From Branchiostoma floridae (taxonomy: Eukaryota; Chordata; Leptocardii; Amphioxiformes; Branchiostomatidae): a DNA stretch of 37,235 nucleotides. The notes under the pieces are model-generated. The model saw only the letters and a list, made by a program, of their open reading frames with translations, was not told the DNA's origin and searched no databases. The position numbers and the translations under genes were made by a program. The stretch is taken from positions 17,117,643-17,154,877 of the forward strand of contig NC_049985.1 of the NCBI RefSeq assembly GCF_000003815.2, in the 5' to 3' direction. Below, in pieces: positions 9,164-18,813 of the stretch; within the stretch, counting starts at the first letter, position 1, and every line of letters starts with the position of its first letter.

Positions 9164-9280
9164 CTGTTTGTACATATGCTTGTACAATGGTGGGTCCGGC
9201 ACCTCTGGCGCTTGTGCCCTCCACAAACCAGGATGGAATCGCCCCCTTCTGACTGATCATAGCCCAGGATTCTCTGGTAC
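9164..9280 (-). CDS. Exon: ILEI/GG domain, C-terminal part
   Basis: 39 codons, phase 1-1, acceptor TTGACAG and donor GTAGGG. It encodes TRESWAMISQKGAIPSWFVE and ends IVQAYVQTG. Read with the preceding exon (ending RLG), the R-x-S/T-W-A-x-x-x-x-K-G motif matches the last strand of the ILEI/GG domain found in FAM3 proteins, CEMIP/TMEM2 and the POMGnT1 stem (family knowledge). Alone it would be hard to recognise; the assignment rests on the chain 10083-10225, 9553-9649, 9164-9280. Confidence 0.75.
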
Positions 9281-9552
9281 CTGTCAAAAAAATAAGGACA
9301 TAATGGATATAGGGCTGGTGAATGCCATGCAGCATAGAAACTTCTGTGCGGGCATGGTGGCTCGGGTAGTGGAGGTGACCTGGTCAAGTCAAGTCAACAA
9401 TGCATAACACGCGTATCTCAATCGGAGACCGTCTGAAACCAATATATCTGTCAACAGTTATGAAGATATCAACAACTTATTTACAAATAAACCCCCATAT
9501 CAATATTCTCCGCACGTCTTTAAAAAGGCATTTGTAATAAGGGATGCGTCAC

Positions 9553-9649
9553 CTAGTCGTGTTGCTGTAGCCCCATACGCCGCTAGGTCAGGCTCGCTGT
9601 CTGCTTCGGTGTCGCCGCTGTCATGAACAACAATCGCGACGACGCGTCC
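9553..9649 (-). CDS. Exon: ILEI/GG domain, middle part
   Basis: 97 nt, phase 0 start and phase 1 end, acceptor TATGTAG and donor GTGACG. The peptide is GRVVAIVVHDSGDTE followed by LAAYGATATRL. The G-R/T-V-V-x-x-x-V-x-D strand after an I-P-E/N-G turn and the A-x-x-x-L-G end are typical of ILEI/GG domains. The phase-0 boundary matches exon 10083-10225, which ends on GAG. Confidence 0.8.
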
Positions 9650-10082
9650 CTACATACAACAAGTACAAACGAGAATAGCGATGAACCGAAGTTTTCACAT
9701 TGAAGAAGAACGTGTCAGAGAGGCAATCAGAGTTTGTCAGCTATTTTCAGCTCAAGGTATATAGGCTATACTACTTAATTTTTATTGGTTATTTACTACC
9801 GGAGTTTTAGAAAAGCTGATACGAAAAACAAAACTTTCCAATAGAACAGAGCGAGCTTACAGATGTGGCACATCACAGGGACAGTGTTCATGTCCTCAAA
9901 TAACCATAGCTGATGTTTTAAGGCTGATTTTAACCGAACACTTTACCCTATTGGTCATATAGAGGTCATATTAACATCATGTTTACTGATCAGTCACTCG
10001 GAAAATAAATCTGTAGACGGACTTACGAATCACTGAACGTATGAGTAGTCTGGCAAGACAATCTGATTCGTTCTAGCTATAC

Positions 10083-10225
10083 CTCGGGTATGCCTTGCAG
10101 AAAGGTGGTCAGCTGTCGCGCTGCTGTGACGCCTCCTCCTCCATGATGGGTGTCGAACACAGCCTTCTCTACTACTGCGCCGGTCTGCTCGTTCACAATG
10201 AACACCTGGTGCCCGCGCCGGAGAA
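10083..10225 (-). CDS. Exon: ILEI/GG domain, core (GHQVFIVNEQTG)
   Basis: 143 nt, phase 1 start and phase 0 end, acceptor CCGTTAG and donor GTATAG. The core motif RRGHQVFIVNEQTGAVVEK, then AVFDTHHGGGG and LTTFLQGIPE, matches the ILEI/GG signature: R-G-h-x-V-x-V-x-N/D-x-x-T-G-x-V followed by x-F-D-T. This domain is related to the carbohydrate-binding stem of POMGnT1 and to the FAM3 cytokine-like fold. Its N-terminal strands appear to be in exon 11985-12095, but a PAN exon lies between them. Confidence 0.85.
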
Positions 10226-10603
10226 CTAACGGTGTAAAAAAGGCACAATCATCATTTTTACAGGGTTTTGATTTACCTTACATAGATACTACACGGCCTG
10301 GTTTAAAATGAAGACTCTACATGGATTTAAAGTGATAGCCTCGTAACTTTCTGAGTTTATTAAAGTCCAGTGTGTATAGGTATGCACGCAGAAACATTAA
10401 CTGTAAGGAAGACAGTTTTGTGTGAGTTCTTTTGAATGTTGTTTAGTTCTGAATTAGTTCTTATATGGTTTGTAACGAGTTCGCTCGCCTTGCAATATTG
10501 ACGTTACTTTCGCATGATTTTACATTGGTGTTGTATTGCCAGTTATTTCTAATTTTAATGGTAATATTTGTATTAGTATTGACCTGTGCACAAAAGCACC
10601 AAC
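10226..10603. other. Intron between PAN and ILEI exons
   Basis: AT-rich intron of about 380 bp. Apart from splice signals at its ends I see no coding or repeat content. Confidence 0.55.
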
Positions 10604-10855
10604 CTGGTAGGACAAGTCGATCATACATGTTGCCATCTGAATTCGAATGTTTCTCTGCGGAGGAGCAGAGCTTGTTTTTCAGCCAGCAGGCGCCCCTGGT
10701 GCTGTACTGAAACGACAGGCAAGTCAGCTCCGCGCAGCACGCCTCGGCACAGAACTGCAGGGAAACACCCTGGTACCCCGTGATGTCCACTGCAGACCCC
10801 CCGCAGCCAGTTTCCGGGAAGTGGCGGAACGTGGACTGTCCGCATGTGCCTGTTC
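10604..10855 (-). CDS. Exon: PAN/apple domain lodged inside the ILEI/GG domain
   Basis: 84 codons, phase 1-1, acceptor TTCCAG and donor GTTGGT. The translation runs GTCGQSTFRHFPETGCGGSA, VDITGYQGVSLQFCAEACC, LTCLSFQYST, ACWLKNKLCS and NMYDRLVLPG. The C-x3-C-C-x3-L-T-C-x-S-F-x-Y core, C-W-L-K-N strand and terminal Y-D-R are classic PAN features. As a symmetric phase-1 exon it can be included or skipped without changing frame. Skipping it joins 11985-12095 directly to 10083-10225 and rebuilds a continuous ILEI/GG domain. Confidence 0.87.
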
Positions 10856-11984
10856 CTGGAACAGAAGCACGTGGCTGTTACAAGAAGCTTGTACATGTCT
10901 TTCTAATGTTTCATAGAAGCTCCTATATGTTACAGGAAGCTCGTAATGGTGATTGGTGAGTTTTCCTAAAATATTGTTGGCAACAATTTTAAAAAATTGG
11001 GTAAGTTTATAATTTTTGTGTTGCCATAGCAACGGGTTTCTGAAAGGTAAATTTTACAAAAATCACTAATTTTGGTTTAAACAATGGGATTTTAAGATTT
11101 CCTTGCTAAACTTAACTTCTTTTCATATATCTTTAATATCTAACACATCTTAGTTAAACATTTATAATTAAATATTCATAAATTATGCTAATGAGATGAC
11201 GTAATTGCTCAAAATCCAAGATAGCTGACAATATCATGATTTAAAGTATAACAAACTTATTTTCACTCAGATTTCATTGCTACATGGTATTTTCTTACAG
11301 AAAACATTCATGTGAACGTTTCTAATCCATTTCCATGGGTTTTAGCGTTATATGTTGAAAAAAATGTATCATGAAAAATGTAAGCTTCATAATCCAAGAT
11401 GTCGGATAGCTAAACTAAAGATGACGTCATTCTATGACGTCATTTTGACGGCTTTGCGTCGGCTTTTGACAACAGAAGTCATAACAATTAAATATTAATA
11501 AGAAACCTTTATTGGTAACTTTTTGAGTGAGATATTTAAGTAGTATGGGAATTCCCCGTTTTAGCCATAAATAGAATTAATGACGTCATAATTACGTCAT
11601 ATTACGTCATAATGATATAAAAATTTCAGGAATTATAAAACTTGATGAGCATCCCCCCCCCTGCAAATTCGGTGATCGTTTAGTAAGCCGTTTTGAAAAT
11701 ACAAAGGGGGGGTCGAATGAGCCCCCCCCAGGCCAGGGAAGGCCCCAAAAGCCCAGTCTGGATAGTGTTAACTTAAATGCGATATCGTATGGTCAGCAAC
11801 GCAGTTAAAATCATCTTGTTCATAACTTCAACATTTTGCTAAAGAAAGATAAAAGAATTTGACAAATGTCGAAACCAGATGCATTTACCCCAATACTCGT
11901 AGCTATTCTGTAATGCAATTTAACATTTTTTAACCTAAGCTGTCACACCCAACCGTCGGGAACTCCTTAGATAACTGGCCTGAC
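10856..11984. other. AT-rich intron, possibly an old transposable element, with CRE-like palindromes
   Basis: About 1.1 kb without exons. TGACGTCA occurs at 11422-11429, 11435-11442 and 11581-11588, with TACGTCA near 11593 and 11603. C- and G-tracts face each other at 11650-11730 (a run of nine C, then seven G, then eight C). CCAAGAT words at about 11217 and 11395 hint at a degraded repeat, but I could not define ends. Confidence 0.5.
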
Positions 11985-12095
11985 CTGCTTCAACCCTGCT
12001 CAGCTGCCCGTTGCTGATGACGTAGGAGCTGTCGGCGCCGTAGCCCGGATCTTCCAGCCCAGAGGATTGCGCCAGCACGGTGAACCCTTCAGGCG
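11985..12095 (-). CDS. Exon: N-terminal strands of the ILEI/GG domain
   Basis: 37 codons, phase 1-1, acceptor TTCACAG and a weak GTCAGG donor (11979-11984). The peptide is PEGFTVLAQSSGLED, GADSSYVISNGQLSRVEA. The F-T-V-x-A-x-S-x-G strand and the V-I-S-N-G turn resemble the opening strands of GG domains, which precede the R-G-h-x-V-x-V-x-N core. That core is supplied by exon 10083-10225 two exons on. The assignment depends on that reading; by itself the exon has no unique signature. Confidence 0.65.
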
Positions 12096-12534
12096 CTGTG
12101 AAAACAAAACCAGCCCGAAATTCAAAATATTGTTACGGATATTGTTAAATGCAGCGGTGCAGGATATGATATGCGTGTCGAGCAGCAAGCACAGCGAAGC
12201 TGAATCTCTGCGTGTTGTGAAAGTAAACAGCTGCGAGGTGAAATCAGCCAGCTCCGATGCAAATTCATGGCCACCGCGTGAGAAATGTGTATTACCGCCA
12301 GTTGTAAAGGCCGTGAGCAAAGGTAAAGCTATAACCAAAAAAATAGTGCATTAGGAGAAGCCTTCCACCAGTGAGAACAGCGCTTAGTCACAATGTATGC
12401 CATCTTGTGCAGTATGTTTCAGTTCAGCAGGAAACTGCAAGCTGATTAGTTTTGCCACCACCGCGACGCTGCTTGTTATGAAGATAAAGCCTTCCACCAG
12501 AGCTGGAGAACGATGGCTTCTCCGAGCCGTGTAC
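12096..12534. other. Intron, nothing recognised
   Basis: About 440 bp. A CCTTCCACCAG word is repeated near 12361 and 12490. Two overlapping open frames here have no domain signal and are probably chance. Confidence 0.5.
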
Positions 12535-12966
12535 CTGAGTACACCTCCACTTCACACAGCTGCAGGATCCGGCCGCTGCCCGGCAGCAGGATGCCGACGT
12601 ACTGCCCCCTCATGCCGAAACACGACACCGTCATGTCCACGCGGTCCGTGGGGAAGGTGTGGCTGTCCCCGCATCTGGCGTTAGCCGCGACGTCCGTGGA
12701 GTTTCCGATGTGGATCTGGAAGGGGCTGATCCTCTCGGGACCGTAGTCCTGCCGGGTGAAGATGATGACGTAACCGACAGTCCTGGTGCCTCCCAGATTG
12801 ACGTACCACCAGGGGTCTAGGCCGTCGCTCTGGCCGTCGGTATGGACGCAGAACGGCGCGACGAGATAGTTGGTGTTGTTGCTCCCGTCCACGGCCCGCC
12901 CGCCCGGCTGGCTGTACACGTGGTGACTGGACTGTGCAGTCGGGCGACCCAGGGCCATGTTTGTTG
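12535..12966 (-). CDS. Exon: complete F5/8C (fucolectin-type) domain in one exon
   Basis: 144 codons, phase 1-1, acceptor TTCCAAG and donor GTACAC. Motifs in order: TNMALGRPTAQSS, AVDGSNNTNY, CVHTDGQS, DPWWYVNLGGTR, VIIFTRQDYGPERISPFQIH (conserved R-I-x-P-F), CGDSHTF, VSCFGMRGQYVGILLPG and LCEVEVYSG. Both cysteines and the terminal L-C-E-V-E-V-Y are present. Unlike 1499-2149 and 3961-5147, the domain is not interrupted by an intron. The neighbouring exon 13218-13637 has the same layout, so the two probably arose by tandem duplication. Confidence 0.92.
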
Positions 12967-13217
12967 CTTGGAATGTGAAAAACATTAGATTTAATTCTGT
13001 GATGATCCATAATTGTACATACTACAAGGATCAAAATGCTTTGATTGAAACAGCGTAGTGCTACAACACAAAGTTGCGGGCAACACTACCCGACGTAAAA
13101 CTTGTAATTCATGGAAGAATGCCTTGAGGGTAATGGCGAAGGTCATTATCGTCCCCAGAACTTAAGAACAACAGGATAAAAAAGGCAAAATGGAAATGTA
13201 CTGTTTTGCATGTGTAC

Positions 13218-13637
13218 CTTCGTAGACCTTCACTTCGCACATGTTCATCATTCTGTCGGTTCCCGGAAGCTGAATGACCACCACCTGTCCCTTCAGGCCT
13301 GCGCAGTGCACCTCCATGCTGGCCTGGCCTTCCCGGAACCTGTGGTCTCCCCCGCAACTCGTGACGTCAGACAGACTGGACACGGAGTCCGTGACGTGCA
13401 CGCGGAAAGGGTTGATCCTGTCCCAGCAGCAGTCCTGCCGGTTGTAGACGGTGACGATCCCGACATTTCTGGGGAAGCCGAGATCTACCGACCACCATGG
13501 CCCGGTCTCCTGCGCGGTGTGCACGCACGAGCCGCCCGTCCAGGCCGTGTCCGTGTTCCCGTCCACGGCCAGGCCCGGCTGGTTCGCGGAGTTGTAGATA
13601 CTGGACTGGGCTGCGGGCCGCCGCAGGGCGATGTTGT
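13218..13637 (-). CDS. Exon: complete F5/8C (fucolectin-type) domain in one exon
   Basis: 140 codons, phase 1-1, acceptor CATAAAG and donor GTACAC. It shows DNIALRRPAAQSS, LAVDGNTDTAW, CVHTAQETGPWWSVDLG, VTVYNRQDCCWDRINPFRVH, CGGDHRF, VHCAGLKGQVVVIQLPG and MCEVKVYEG. The N-R-Q-D-C-C-x-x-R-I/L motif is the signature of the eel-fucolectin subfamily, where neighbouring residues bind Ca and fucose (family knowledge). Confidence 0.93.
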
Positions 13638-14961
13638 CTTTATGACAGACAAATTATCATGGTTTTGACTTCAGTATACAGGAAATACGTGCCTTATGAT
13701 TAGAACTAAGCTGATTCGGACAGTGGTTCAAAACGAAGTGTCATGTTTACTGAATATGTAATCATGTAACGCAAAGACTGCAAATGACAATTCTAAATGA
13801 TTCGTTTATCAACATATCAGTGAGAGAAGAAACATGTGATAGCGATTTGAATCGGCAGAGATGATCAACTTGGATTTCTGTAACAGTTTTCTTCAAATAG
13901 GCTGAAAGAAATGTGCTCCGACTTGACGATTTTTTTTCATTGCCAATCTTTCCTTGCGCTCAATCGCCAGGACACAGAAATCAAAATCTATACCATATCG
14001 AATCTATACTTTAGAAAAGAACTTCCAAGAATAAATAATTGAAATTAGAAAACATAAATATGATAAATAGAGACAATATCATTTACGTTTACTATTGCCC
14101 ACGTATCTACCACCAGAGAGTACTTTCCCAGTGTCAATGACATGTTTAGTCATACAGGTAGTGTAAAACACTATTCTAGATTGTCAGCCGGAAATTAAAT
14201 CCACCGTACACCTGAAAAGTTGTAATAACTTGTAAAACCAAAACAAAGAAAAAAATAAATGTGTTAGCACCGAAAAAAAAAACTCTCAAAATACTTGTGA
14301 CCCTCACAAAGGAAAACCCGAACACATTAAAACCTTGCTGACTGTGCGCAGTATTTCACCATTAGTGACACCCGTATGTCTGAAAAAATCGGTTCAATCC
14401 ATTCTGTTTACCAGGGAGAGATTGGGAGCTCGTGCTGTGCCTTAAAGGCGTATTTGTTGTGGTCATCGGCATCGGGCGCACTGTGCTAATCATGGCTTTG
14501 GCTGGAACGTAAATGGCACGTAAATGATACGTAAATGGAACAGTTTTCTGATTACTGTTCATTGCTTAATTGGTTATTTGGAACTGCCCCGTCGCAAAGA
14601 AAGATTCGCGCCATCTAGATTAGAAACAAAAAAAATGTTTTTAAAAATGGATCATTTCACCTAATTAAACTGGTGATAGACTGGTGATAAACTGGTGATC
14701 ATGCGCATTGAGCTGCTCGTTATATCCAGAGCAGCTCAATGCGCACTATCACAATTTTATCACCAGAGCTTGGGCATTTTACAACATATTATATATTTTT
14801 TAAGTATAGCAAAACAGCATGAATAAAGTGACATATAGGCAATCAGTGCAAAACTTCAAGACATATTGGCACGTATAGCAAAACGATTATAGCATATTGG
14901 CAGGTATATGAATACATAATTGGCATATTCACAGGGATGTAGCAGAGGAAGTATGACATAC
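13638..14961. other. Intron of 1.3 kb with a foldback at 14681-14766
   Basis: AT-rich intron with poly-A tracts and no exon candidates. Its one structured element is the inverted repeat listed separately. Short ACGTAAATG words repeat near 14508-14535. Confidence 0.55.
14681..14766. repeat. Inverted repeat / foldback
   Basis: TGCGCATTGAGCTGCTC at 14702-14718 is perfectly complementary to 14729-14745, with a 10 bp loop. Outer arms CTGGTGATAAA (14681-14691) and TTTTATCACCAG (14755-14766) extend the pairing imperfectly. CTGGTGATA occurs in tandem just to the left. It could be a small foldback transposon or a structured intronic RNA element. Confidence 0.8.
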
Positions 14962-15414
14962 CTTCGAACCCGTAGAAGCCGATCTCTGTGACGAAGGGCG
15001 GTCCGTCCGGCGGACTGGCGTGTGTCTCCGTCACGCGGAACCGCCAGAACCGGGCCGTCACGGAGAACCCGTCATAGACCCGCGGCTCCGTGGACCTGTC
15101 GGCGGCGATGTAGGAGATGTTCACGACGCTGTGCCACAGGTACGGACTGCTCAGCTGCGACGCCTCCAGAACAAAGGCTCTGACGTCATGCTGTACGTCA
15201 CCCGGGCCGCTGAAGCGGAGCCTGAAGACGGTGTGTGGCGTCTGGAGGTCAAAGGTGATCCAGTAGTCGCCTGAGCTGGAGTACTGCGGGCGCCAGTAGG
15301 TGGCGCTGTTGCCGTCCAGCGCGGCGGCGGCATCATACATCACGCCGCCTAACGTGTACGGGCTTCCAGACGTCTCCGCCACGGAGGACGCGTTCAGCAC
15401 CAGCCAGTCTACTC
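14962..15414 (-). CDS. Exon: F5/8C (coagulation-factor/CBM32-like) domain
   Basis: 151 codons, phase 1-1, acceptor TCCAACAG and donor GTATGT. The peptide begins VDWLVLNASSVAETSGSPY. It then has ALDGNSATYWRPQYSS, DYWITFDLQTPHTVFRLRFS, a VRAFVLEAS strand, WHSVVNISYI and RFWRFRVTETH, ending VTEIGFYGFEG. The A-L-D-G-N-x-x-T-x-W and F-D-L-x-x-x-x-x-V motifs show a discoidin fold of the F5_F8_type_C or CBM32 kind rather than the fucolectin subfamily of its neighbours. Its 5' edge is copied twice into the upstream intron. Confidence 0.85.
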
Positions 15415-15645
15415 CTGTTGGAATTACCGGGAAAATCATCAAAGTGGTTATGATAAAAGAACATGTCACAGTCATACCGCCGCGGAGGACGCGTTCAGCA
15501 CCATCCAGGCCACCCCTGTTGGAATTACCGGGAAAATCATCAAAGTGGTTATGATATAAGAACATGTCATACGTCACGCCGCGGAGGACGCGTTCAGCAC
15601 CAGCCAGTCCGCTCCTGGCGGGGTTAATCGTTAATCAGTTATGAT
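15381..15645 (-). repeat. About 100 bp x3 repeat carrying the acceptor and 5' edge of exon 14962-15414
   Basis: CGTTCAGCAC recurs at 15391, 15492 and 15591. Each unit, minus strand, holds about 60 nt of intron, an acceptor (CCAACAG in the first two) and the coding start encoding a DWLVLNASS-like peptide. The second copy is intact enough to splice; the third has a GCCAGGAG acceptor and then diverges. Confidence 0.88.
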
Positions 15646-16111
15646 ATAAGAGTCTGTCTTCATTTGACAATATTATTAATGCTCAACAGATTCCACATGT
15701 AGCCAAGTACAGCATCAGTCTGATATCTATTTTGACATAGATGGAGAAATACAGTAACTCATCAGTAAAATATTTGATTTGATTTATCTGTCCATTAATG
15801 TTTAGCTCAAAAGTGATTCCTTGTAGGCTATCCGTACATTCCTAGTTGTTGCACAGGAGAAGCGTTAGGGGAGTATTCCGCATGCTAGTTCAATTAGAGT
15901 AAAGGATAGAGCCTCTTTCGTGGGATAAAGTGCTTCCCCCTCCACCATGACAATCCCTTTTTGGTGATACTGCCCTATATCCCATGTCAGCAACTCTACA
16001 GTACGTATTAATCATGTTATTTCTAGCAATGGCCATATAAAAAGCGTCTAAAGGGTCATAAAATGTGAATTCAAAACGGGTCACGAAAAGAGTGACAACA
16101 ATGACGCATAC
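15646..16111. other. Intron remainder, nothing recognised
   Basis: AT-rich sequence between the triplicated exon edge and the C-type lectin exon. No domain-bearing frame or repeat was seen. Confidence 0.5.
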
Positions 16112-16501
16112 CCCCATTTGTCTGACAGATGAATCCCCTGAGTTTGCTGCAGTCCCTTTCATTCCATGTGGACGCAGTGGCGTACAATCCGGCACAGCCG
16201 CCGAGCCCGGTCTCGTCATCAGGCGCGGGCTCGCCGACTCTCCAGTTGGAGAAGTTTGTCAGGGGTTGGCCGTCCGCGAACTCCCACTGCCCATCGCCGT
16301 CAGCGTCGGTCAGGCCGAACCAGCGACCTCCGACTACAGGTGCCAGACTGGCGAGAAAAGCGTTGGTCTCACCGTCCTTCGGCATGGCTAAAATCCCGCC
16401 GTCCGCTGCACAAGCCTGGCCAGCCTCAGTGTATGTCTTCTCTTCGGCAAAACTCTTGTAGCAGTCCCCGTTATAGGGAACATAGTCTGGTATCGGACAA
16501 A
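16112..16501 (-). CDS. Exon: C-type lectin domain (EPA/WNE variant)
   Basis: 130 codons, phase 1-1, acceptor TCTCCACAG and donor GTATGC. The domain runs from VCPIPDYVPYNGDCYKSF through ACAADGGILAMPKDGETN and WFGLTDADGDGQWEFADG to TNFSNWRVGEPAPDDE, GCAGLY, WNERDC and GFICQTN. All six cysteines of the long form are present, as is the W-x-G-L-x-D core. The Ca/sugar site is altered: EPA replaces EPN or QPD, and WNE replaces WND. Sugar binding may therefore be weak, changed or absent. Confidence 0.92.
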
Positions 16502-17090
16502 CTGTGGAGAAGAAATGGAACTTGAGGAGTCTGTATCTATAATTGATTAATGTGCCACTTCTACAACACGTAACCGGGCAATGTTTAGCTTTGAAGAAAC
16601 ATACGTTAAGGTAGGGCATTCGGTGTTATTTTCTGAACACGGCTTCGTTTACCGTTGGTGTGTGCATGGACAAGTGGCAGGTCACCGAGTTTTGATAGAG
16701 GGGTGTGTGTGTGGCTGGATCGGGTAAATGTGGTACACAACTTTCCCACACAACACAACACGAACCTTCTCTAAAGTATACACATTTAGTCCACTGCAGT
16801 GATGTGTTCAGGAACTCGTAACAAGCTTTACTTACGACTTCGCGTGTATCACAGCATCATTATATTTGTGTAAGACACACGTTTCAACATGACATTCCAA
16901 CATTAAAATTATCATGAGTAAAAGGGGCAAAAAGACCCTAACGTGTACCAAACATGCAATATCGTTGACGAGTTGCTGTTTAACATAAAAACTTTATTTT
17001 ACACAAAAATTATGCAAAAGACAAAGTCATGAAAGTCAAATGCTTTAAAATGTCTGGGGGGCAATCATAAGTCAAAGTAAGACTACGCAC
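16502..17090. other. Intron, nothing recognised
   Basis: About 590 bp, AT-rich. No open frame with domain character and no obvious repeat. Confidence 0.5.
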
Positions 17091-17120
17091 CTGGGGCCTC
17101 TATGGGTGATACAGTGGTGG
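17091..17120 (-). CDS. Micro-exon: 10-codon Thr/Ser/Pro linker
   Basis: 30 nt bounded by a pyrimidine-rich acceptor ending CCGTTACAG and a GTGCGT donor, phase 1 at both ends. Joined to its neighbours it reads ATTVSPIEAPG, a short O-glycosylation-type linker between LamG and the C-type lectin. The call rests only on splice signals, phase and composition, so it could be spurious. Confidence 0.55.
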
Positions 17121-17429
17121 CTGTAACGGCAAAACAAGGATTTGTAAACATTCTACATTAACTCAAATTATGTGTTTTTATATATGCGGAAACATACAAA
17201 AAGTACGCTCTCTTTGCAAGTATATCTGCGGCTTTCTAACAAATACAGCAACAGATTCGCTACACTATTTTAAATGCGAAGTGACGAGAACCACGGTTAA
17301 AACGTTGCATGGAAATCGAAAAAAAAACAGAAAAAAGGCATCTCCAAACCACATAAACATAAACATAATCATAAAAAGACAAGAGTGCGAATGTGAGTGA
17401 CGCGCATGTGCTCGACGTGTATGGTACCG

Positions 17430-17840
17430 ACGAACTTGCACTGGCCTTGTGTGTTACGGACGCGCATGCCCTGGTCTTGTGTGTTACGGACGCGCCCTGG
17501 CCTTCTGTGTAACAAAAGTGCCCTAGCCGTTTGTGCTACAGACGTGCCATGGCTTTGTGTGTTACGGATGCGTGTGTCCTGGTCTTGTGTGTTACGGACA
17601 CTCCTGCCCTGGCCTCGTGTGTCGGATGACGCGCGTACCCTGGCCTTGTGTGTTACGGACGCGCGTACCCTGGCCTTGTGTGTTACGGACGCGCGTACCC
17701 TGGCCTTGTGTGTTACGGACGCGCGTACCCTGGCCTTGTGTGTTACGGACGCGCGTACCCTGGCCTTGTGTGTTACGGACACGCGTACCCTGGCCTTGTG
17801 TGTTACGCACGTGCCCTGGCCTTGTGTGTTGCAAACGTAT
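17430..17840. repeat. 30 bp minisatellite (about 13 units, seven nearly perfect)
   Basis: The unit CGCGTACCCTGGCCTTGTGT plus GTTACGGACG is nearly perfect from 17632 to 17805 and degenerate on both sides. The minus strand of each unit contains GGCCAGG|GTACGCG, a donor-like site, resembling the exon-edge arrays elsewhere. No exon with a recognisable domain adjoins it. The unit length is a multiple of three, so open frames through it are expected by chance. Confidence 0.88.
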
Positions 17841-18511
17841 ACAAAAATTAAAAAAAAAATCGTTAATTATCTCTGTATTTCTTTGAGTATCTTTCGAACC
17901 CCGCAGTGATGCCAGCTTGACGCAATTGCAGTGAGAGTGACCCTTTACGGATGACCTTATCTGACCTTATCTGTTATGGATGCTTGTGCCATATCTTGCC
18001 CTGAATGTTTTGATATCAACGCGAATGCCCTGATCATCCGTGTTAGTACGTGTCATCAGTTTAACACTTTTATTCATCCCCGCCCAATACCGTAGTAGCG
18101 ATGTGGAAATATGACATGAAATGATTAAATATAAAAGCAGCAATATTGATAAGCTCGTTAAAGATAAAAGAATCTTGGCCAGTCGAGGGAGGAAATTAGT
18201 TTAATAACGTTTCAACAATGAAAGTTATCATGGACAAACAATAAGTTAAACAAGCGGTAACAGTTAATACAGCCAGTATGTTGCGCGTTGGTTAGTTTAC
18301 AATAGAAATAAAAATAAACACATAAAACCAGCACCAAAATGAGTATAGCAGACGTTAAGGCATAAGAGATAGTTTATTTACCCTGGCAACACCAAATTAT
18401 TTCCTGATGATGCATTTCAGTCTTCACATGGCTACTTTTATAAGTGCCTATAATACCAGAACCTTACTTCCCAGAATAGATGCAATGTTGTACTTAAAGC
18501 CTTGGCCTTAC
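17841..18511. other. Intron, nothing recognised
   Basis: AT-rich sequence between the 30 bp array and the LamG exon. No supported feature was seen. Confidence 0.5.
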
Positions 18512-18813
18512 CATCACACTTTGTCCTTGCCTCTAGAATCTGACCCTGCTGCATTGCGTAATCATACAGCTGCAGACAGGCTATCCTACCGGAGAACGCG
18601 CGCGACTCTCCGTCCCTATATCCCACCCTAACGGCGTACTGCGTGGCTAACTCCGTCACGCCTACAGACTGGCTGTTCGCTTGGCTCCCTTCGTGCCAGA
18701 CGGCGAGCTCCCCGGTCCCGTAGTTGTACGTGGCGCCGACATAGTTCCAGGCACTCTGCAGGAGTACGTCCGCACTCACGGCATCCAGCAGCGTGCCGTC
18801 TCTGGTAACGGCT
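18512..18813 (-). CDS. Exon: LamG-like domain, second half
   Basis: 302 nt, phase 2 start and phase 1 end, acceptor CTCACCAG and donor GTAAGG. It encodes AVTRDGTLLDAVSADVL, SAWNYVGATYNYGTGELAVW, VRVGYRDGESRAFSGRIACL and QLYDYAMQQGQI, ending TKCDG. It is closely parallel to exon 5456-5751. The acceptor and first codons are multiplied in a 70-72 bp array just upstream, so the true acceptor among seven near-identical sites is set here by domain continuity and phase. Confidence 0.86.

Noticed and set aside
17369-17909. Long open frames on both strands through the 30 bp array (170 codons plus, 137 codons minus)
   Set aside because: The unit length is a multiple of three with no stops, so frames stay open automatically; no splice or domain support.
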